From: Trochalopteron elliotii
Lineage: Eukaryota; Chordata; Aves; Passeriformes; Leiothrichidae
Length of the DNA: 64,000 nucleotides
Reading direction: 5' to 3'
Assembly: GCA_024734555.1 (NCBI GenBank)
Contig: JANPWX010019821.1
Location: 1,952,877 to 2,016,876 of the forward strand
Within the stretch, counting starts at the first letter, position 1, and every line of letters begins with the position of its first letter. Below, in pieces: positions 58,601-64,000 of this stretch. Made by a program: the position numbers and the translations under genes. The notes below the pieces were generated by a model. It was not told the DNA's origin, ran no database searches, and saw only the letters and a program-made list of their open reading frames with translations.

Positions 58601-61600
58601 GATTTACAACTTCCAACTTGTTAGAATAAAATTTTAAATTAGGAGAGTTAGGAAATGGTAAATACTTTTGAGTATTTTCTTAAATATGCTTCTTAGTATA
58701 AGGAGGAAAAAACCCCTATTACCTTTAAATTTTAGACAAACATCAATACAATGTTAAAATTATTCTATATTTATGGACTTCTATATCAGCAATTCAAGAT
58801 GATACTTCCCTGCATACTCCCACTATTTCCCCCAGTTAGTTTTCAAATCTCCACAAACACAGAAATTACTACCTGCCAGAAATCAGGAAGAGACACTGAG
58901 TAATGAATGAGGAATCAATCAAATTGAAGTCTAAAATTTTAAGCATTCGAGTTACACCATGGTCAAAGCTTAAAGCTGACTTCAAATATGACTCAGTATT
59001 TAACCTCTATTAAAAAAAATAAGGTAAAAGAAAAAAGAAAACAAAAGAACTCTTTTCCCTCCCACATATACAAAAAAAATACCTTCATCAAAAAACCTCA
59101 CAGGAACAGAATACTCCTTTTGAGAAACCCTAACCCTGAAGTGATGGAGGACCCCCACCCGGTCTTTCTTGCAAGACAAGCAATCCCTTGCATCATTTCC
59201 CAACTCCTGTGACTAGGTGAGACATTGAGATGCAAACCAAGTCGTCTCTGCTTTGTGGACCAGCAGAAAAGCTGGAATGCGGTTTCTTATCTAGCAGTTG
59301 GGTGAGGAAATGGTGATTCTGGCAGATCACAAGACACTGAAAACAATGAAGTGTTTCAGAAGGTTTGTGTCACTGTTCCTCAGCCATATCCCAGGTCTTT
59401 AGAACACTCACAGAACACTGTCTGGGTTCTCTTGAACCAAATGCTGCTTTCTTTTTCAACCTAATAATGATGCAACTAACCTCATTATGGGTTATGCTCC
59501 AGCTGAAGCAGTTTGAATCTTATATTTTACTAGGGAGAATTCAAAACAAAGATTCTTAAGAGGCTACTTATGAACGAACGTTGTTAGTCCCAGAGCGACA
59601 TTATGAACTCCAAAGCCACCTCAGATCTGTGGTGAAGGGTGCCTAGGCTGGGGGAGAAAGCTGGTTATTTTCATGGAACTGCATGGAAGAAGAGAAACCA
59701 CTCATGTTTATTTGGTAGCCTCTTTCCCAGGCATGTTCAAATCAATTTAGGTGAAAAATATCTGCAGTTGCTAAAACTTTTCTGAGCATGCCACTTATAA
59801 TAAAAGCAAGCAGCATAGGGATATCCATACTGCAATCGTTCTCTCACATCCTCCCAGCTTTCTGAACCAGTCACTCTGGTTTTGGAAATTTACTATGTTT
59901 TTTTCCTGCAAGAAGAACCTCTACCATAAGGTAGAAGAAAGTAATGATTATTTTTTAGAAAAGAAAGTTGGCCTGCATTTTTTAAAGTTTCATTTTCCTA
60001 AAGACAAATATGACTGGCATTTCTTACACACAAATCAGACTCTGGGATGTAAAATCAGCACAGTGTTCTCTGCAGTGTAACTGTGATTTTCTAAAATGGA
60101 TCAATTTTTGGCTAGACAGAAGTACATATGAGACTTGAGTTTTTAAATTTGTTTTTATTTTCTTTTGTGTTTTGTTTGTTTGTTTGTTGTTTTGTTTTGT
60201 TTTGGTAGCATCTAATGGAAGCCAGTCAGTAAAAGCTTGCTATGAAATACGGTAATTTGCATGTTAGGCTATATAACACTAAAATACATCTTGACTGAGA
60301 CCATACTCCTGCAGAAATCTCTTCTTAAGCCATAGTGTAGTAGGGTGAAATGACAGAAACTAGATTGTAAGCTAGAGGACTTTAATGTTTGTATAAACAA
60401 ACATGTTCACATGCATAGCTTTTTAAGTAATCCAGTTTAATATTTTTATTTCAGGAACAGAATTCTTGAATTTAGTCTCAATAGTAAAGCAAAAGTCCAT
60501 CCAACACTTTGATTAAATAAAATAAATGTCCTACCTTTGCTATTCAGATAAAATGGTATACAAATAAACCATTTGTTTTTATTTCAGTAAAGATCATGGG
60601 TCATGAGTTATCTTGAGATTGCTGGTCTGGGGGAGCTGCTTGGGCACAGTCTTGTCGAAGTTGAGCCTGACATAGCTTATTCTGTTTACATTGCTCAGAT
60701 GGTTTTCACATATTGCCAGCCTCCTGTAGGTTGGCAAGTCGATTGCCATTACAAAGGAGCTTAGCTTTTCTGATTGCTGAGTTGTCTTCTGGCAGATGCA
60801 GATTGGTCCCTTCCTCTGTGTATTTGTACCAGGAGAATGGCAAGGATTTAAAAGCACCAAAAAAGCTTCAAAAGTCCTGGATTCAAATAAGTAGATTGGT
60901 TCCAAAGGGAGAGCATTGTGCTGCACAGTTGTGATGCAGCAACTTGTGCAGTACCAAGCACACCTGGTAACTACAGCAGTACATCTCAAGATCTGTCCCT
61001 GGAGATTCAATGGTGAATTGACTCCTTCAGCTTCAGGGGCAACACACCTCTATGCAAGTTCTTGGCACTATTTAGAAAGGTATGGGCTTTGTTATCTGGT
61101 TACTTGTAGGGCCTGATAGCCGCAGCAGAGTTGGCAAACTTCTGGCTGTTGCAGAAGTAACATGACTAGTTATTAAAAGGTGTTGTTCCTGCGTCTTAGA
61201 AGAGTGGTATGCCTTTGGCAAAACACTTGGAATTTTGCATATGTAGAGTTCCTCAAAAGCGGTTTTTTTAAAAAAAAAAATTTGGAAAGTTATCCTCCAA
61301 AATTGAGAGATTCAAAGTAATGGACAAGTGTCTTCCTTCCAAGTTTTGGTCTCTGGATTATTGCAGACAGAACACTGACTACTACAATTAGCATGGCTAG
61401 CTAGGTCTCCTCTGCACTGGATGGCATCAACAGAGCTTTTAAGCAGAGGAAGTGAAGCAGCTCTTGATTTCACCCCTTCTCTCTGCTAACCTAGAAGGAG
61501 TACATTGCTCAGTCCCCACAGAGATGTTTTCAATAGAGTAAAGGCTGCTACGGCTGCTGTGACTGCAGCATACTGTCACAAGGCTGCACAGTTTGATGGA

Positions 61601-62258
61601 AAATTATTTCTATCAGTGTCCGCCCAGTTATTACCTGTAACTGCTGTCACTGACCCTCTGTTCACTTCAGCAGATCATCACCACATTGGGCTTACAGTTT
61701 GGCTTGTGAACACATTGTGGTGTACAGGCAGGAGTGGCAGGGACAGTAATAGAGAAATGCTGTGTAACATGGTGTTTTTACCTTGCCTGAAATAATGAAC
61801 AGCTGCTGCAACATGGCTGTCAGTGTTCATGTTTTATAATATAATTATAAATAAAATTCTCAGAGAGAATCATTACAATAAAATTCTCAGAGAGGAAACG
61901 TGCATCCAGGACTTGGAGGTGGTCCCAGTTCAGCTTCCTATCACAGGTTTCTAAATGGCCACTCTTGTGAGGACCAAATTCTGACCATGGCTGTTGCTGT
62001 ACTGATTTCCCTTGCATATGCTTACATTTTTGCACCTGGGCTCTCAAACATCTTTAGCAAAATATCTAAGGAATTGATACATCCACATATAACACTTACA
62101 ACTCAGTGCAAGCCTAAGTCAACATGGTGAAGGTGAAAGTATTCCTGTTTTCTTCAAGGATTTCAACAAATTCTCAGCTAAGATTTCCCTACATACAGTT
62201 GTTAAATAAACTGGTAGGGTGAATTTATCTTCACAGTAAAAATTATATTTGACTCCAC

Positions 62259-62260
<2 letters not shown>
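52694..62260. other. Intergenic, no gene recognised
   Basis: About 9.6 kb with no supported exon or RNA gene. Minor items are duplicated A-rich motifs at 54410-54460, an A-rich run at 56100-56125, and an 18-bp duplication (61850-61867 and 61877-61894). The longest frame (138 codons, minus strand, 60594-61010) has no familiar domain. Confidence 0.65.
60168..60204. repeat. (TTTG)n / (TTTTG)n simple repeat
   Basis: T-rich short repeat with TTTG units passing into TTTTG units. Confidence 0.85.

Positions 62261-62293
<33 letters not shown>
62261..62293. repeat. (TG)n microsatellite
   Basis: About 16 uninterrupted TG units. Confidence 0.95.
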
Positions 62294-62295
<2 letters not shown>

Positions 62296-63519
62296 ATGCC
62301 CAGAGAGTGTTCAGGGGGAGAGAACAGCATAGTGGAATCCTATGTTAGCTGACTGCATGGTAACTTCCCCAAAGAGACAGGACCACATATCATCCAGAAA
62401 AGCATCAGTTTGCCTTGCTGCGTGCATATCAGGGCACATTACAGAACAGCAGACATATGACTTATGGTGCAAGACCTTCTGTAATTTAGACATTACCTCT
62501 TCTCATGCCAGCTAAACATCTTGTCCTTTAAGAAAAGAACTTCTTGTCCATAGTTCATTGATAATTTACTTGTAGCCTTTCAATGCTCAGTCAATACAAG
62601 ATACAATTGCATAAACAAAGCTAACTTAAACAGCACTGAGGAACCTGATTGCACAGAAAATATCAGCAAAAAACTGTTAAGTAAAGTATTTTCAAATGCC
62701 ATACATGTCCAAAAACCCCCAAAATCCAAGATTAAAAAAATCCCTTATTAGGAGTTAATCAAACTAGATGATGTTATATTTAACTCTCCTGAGGTATTTA
62801 AATGTGAATTGATTATGAAAAGTTTCATGCTGGAAAGACACAAACGCATAAGGGGACTTGTGCAAGTACTTTAAAAAGACAAGACAACCCCTTCAATGTA
62901 TCTTTATGTATTTGGCTCTGTGAGGTTTCCTTAGGTGAAAGAGCGCTCCTGAGATTACCGTGGTAAAAAAACACGCATTGCGTGTTTTAGCAATACACTG
63001 TGTGTCTTAAGGCATCAAAAAAGTGAGAAGTACATATCATATGATTTCTTCCTTTTCATTGTTGTGTAACAGTCTGCAAACCCTGATTTTTACACTAAAT
63101 ATGTGCTCTAAAGTTTATAAGCTAAAGCCATCAGCACTGCTAGCTCTACAAGGATTTAAGGGTGAACCTTACACAACTTGCAGTTACTGTAGACAAGTTT
63201 CCTGTTAAAAATCAAAGTTTGTCTACTACTGCTTACATGAAAACCAAGTCCATGTGAAAACCTACTAGTATCTCATCTGTGCTGTAACTCTTGATGTCAC
63301 AGTGTTTTCCAGTAGGTATTACTGGATGCTATGCACATAAACACTAACTACCACTGGTGTTAAAACACCTTTTACCGAGCTTGGGTCCAGAGACAGAAAA
63401 AAATTTAAAAGTAAACAAAAACAAACAAACAAACAAACAAACAAAAACCAATAAAGCAGTTTTCAGATACCAAACCATGGGGAAATAAAAGGAGTTTCCT
63501 GGAAATATTTCTGGCAGCG
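62294..63519. other. Intergenic, no gene recognised
   Basis: Nothing recognised apart from the (CAAA)n repeat listed separately. Confidence 0.7.
63413..63448. repeat. (CAAA)n simple repeat
   Basis: About eight CAAA units, some lengthened to CAAAAA. Confidence 0.9.
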
Positions 63520-64000
63520 TCACTGCCATGTTGCTGTGCCCAGTGGGAGATGCTTCCTCACACCGGCCTGGTGCCAGCGTCATGGAAGTGGCCGTGTTCA
63601 ACAAAACCTCTGGCAGAGCTGCAAAGGCAGCAGCTGTCCCAGCCAGGAGGAGCGGGCTGTGGCTGCCGGGGGGCACCCCGGGCCAAAGACCACCGGGGCA
63701 GCCCGGGAGCCGCCGCAACAACCTGACCCCAGCAGGAACCCTCACCGAGAGCACACGGACGGCACTGGGGCTGCCAACAGCCACCATTCGTGTCTCTTTG
63801 CCTCCAGACTTAGTTTTTCCTTCGTTCTGCAACGTGCCCGGTTTTAAGTCCGTCCAAGTTAAATTACACCAGGCTTAGCGTGCAGCCACTATCTCCGGCC
63901 CGACGGTTCTCGGAGTAAATACTTGAACAAACATTGCCCAACCTAGCGGCTCCAGCGGTGCAGCATAGCCCCACGGAGGCCCCGCATCGCCTCCGGGCGC
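63520..64000. promoter_or_regulatory. CpG island edge, probable promoter of the next gene
   Basis: GC content and CpG count rise abruptly. I count roughly 35 CpGs in 480 nt, against near absence over most of the preceding 10 kb. The block continues to the window end (CATCGCCTCCGGGCGC). Such islands in vertebrates mark transcription starts. Open frames here on both strands have no recognised domain, so neither direction nor gene can be given. In mammals a cathepsin L gene follows DAPK1, but nothing in the sequence shows that here. Confidence 0.65.

Noticed and set aside
59124..59138. CCCTAACCCT as a telomere-like repeat
   Set aside because: Fewer than two complete units; expected by chance.
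60594..61010. 138-codon minus-strand frame as a coding exon of the next gene
   Set aside because: No recognised domain, and plus-strand frames overlap it. Ordinary base composition allows this length by chance.
63344..63832. 162-codon minus-strand frame with a hydrophobic stretch as a membrane protein gene
   Set aside because: The hydrophobic run comes from the (CAAA)n/T-rich simple repeat, and the remainder is CpG-island sequence without a recognised domain.
36430..64000. Cathepsin L-type gene expected after DAPK1 by mammalian synteny
   Set aside because: Neither the active-site cysteine motif nor other papain-family signatures were found in any frame.

Overview
The window is vertebrate nuclear DNA, most likely from a bird (another sauropsid is not excluded). 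Coding sequence is split by GT-AG introns. The repeat content is low and lacks mammalian SINEs. One intron carries a worn CR1-like LINE 3' end, and there is one endogenous-retrovirus-type LTR. The introns of the one recognisable gene are compact, with 23 exons in about 30 kb.

Region 1-36430 is the 3' two thirds of DAPK1 (death-associated protein kinase 1) on the + strand. Positions 1-5550 are the tail of an intron whose upstream exons (kinase N-lobe) lie outside the window. From 5551 to 35263 I place 23 exons, all in consistent phase and all with GT-AG junctions. They encode 1,332 complete residues plus one split glycine. Counting back from a full length of 1,430, the known human length, puts the key residues exactly where they are known: Glu100, Asp139 (HFD), Asp161 (DFG), Ser289, Ser308 and the P-loop near 694-701. 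I infer that this species has essentially no net indel against human DAPK1 over this part. The exons encode, in order, the kinase C-lobe, the Ca2+/calmodulin autoregulatory segment, the ankyrin array (one 33-residue repeat or two per exon), the ROC/P-loop region, the COR-like region, the death domain and the Ser-rich tail. A 3'UTR of about 1.16 kb follows, with a canonical AATAAA at 36404.

Region 36430-63500 is about 27 kb in which I find no convincing exon of any gene. It holds microsatellites (a long AGAT tract and two GT tracts), a poly-T run containing an N, a 93-bp direct repeat pair, an A/C-rich low-complexity block, an isolated GC-rich block, and a probable LTR at about 52194-52693 with a TATA-like box, a polyadenylation signal and well-kept CpGs. 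Region 63520-64000 is strongly CpG-rich and probably the edge of a promoter CpG island for the next gene, which lies outside the window.

I found no undescribed multi-gene system. The points most worth a second look are the 27-nt microexon inside the kinase domain behind a 90-nt pyrimidine tract, an in-frame 23-codon open extension just upstream of the last exon, a roughly 280-bp imperfect inverted repeat in an ankyrin-region intron, and the LTR with an 88-codon open frame directly upstream.
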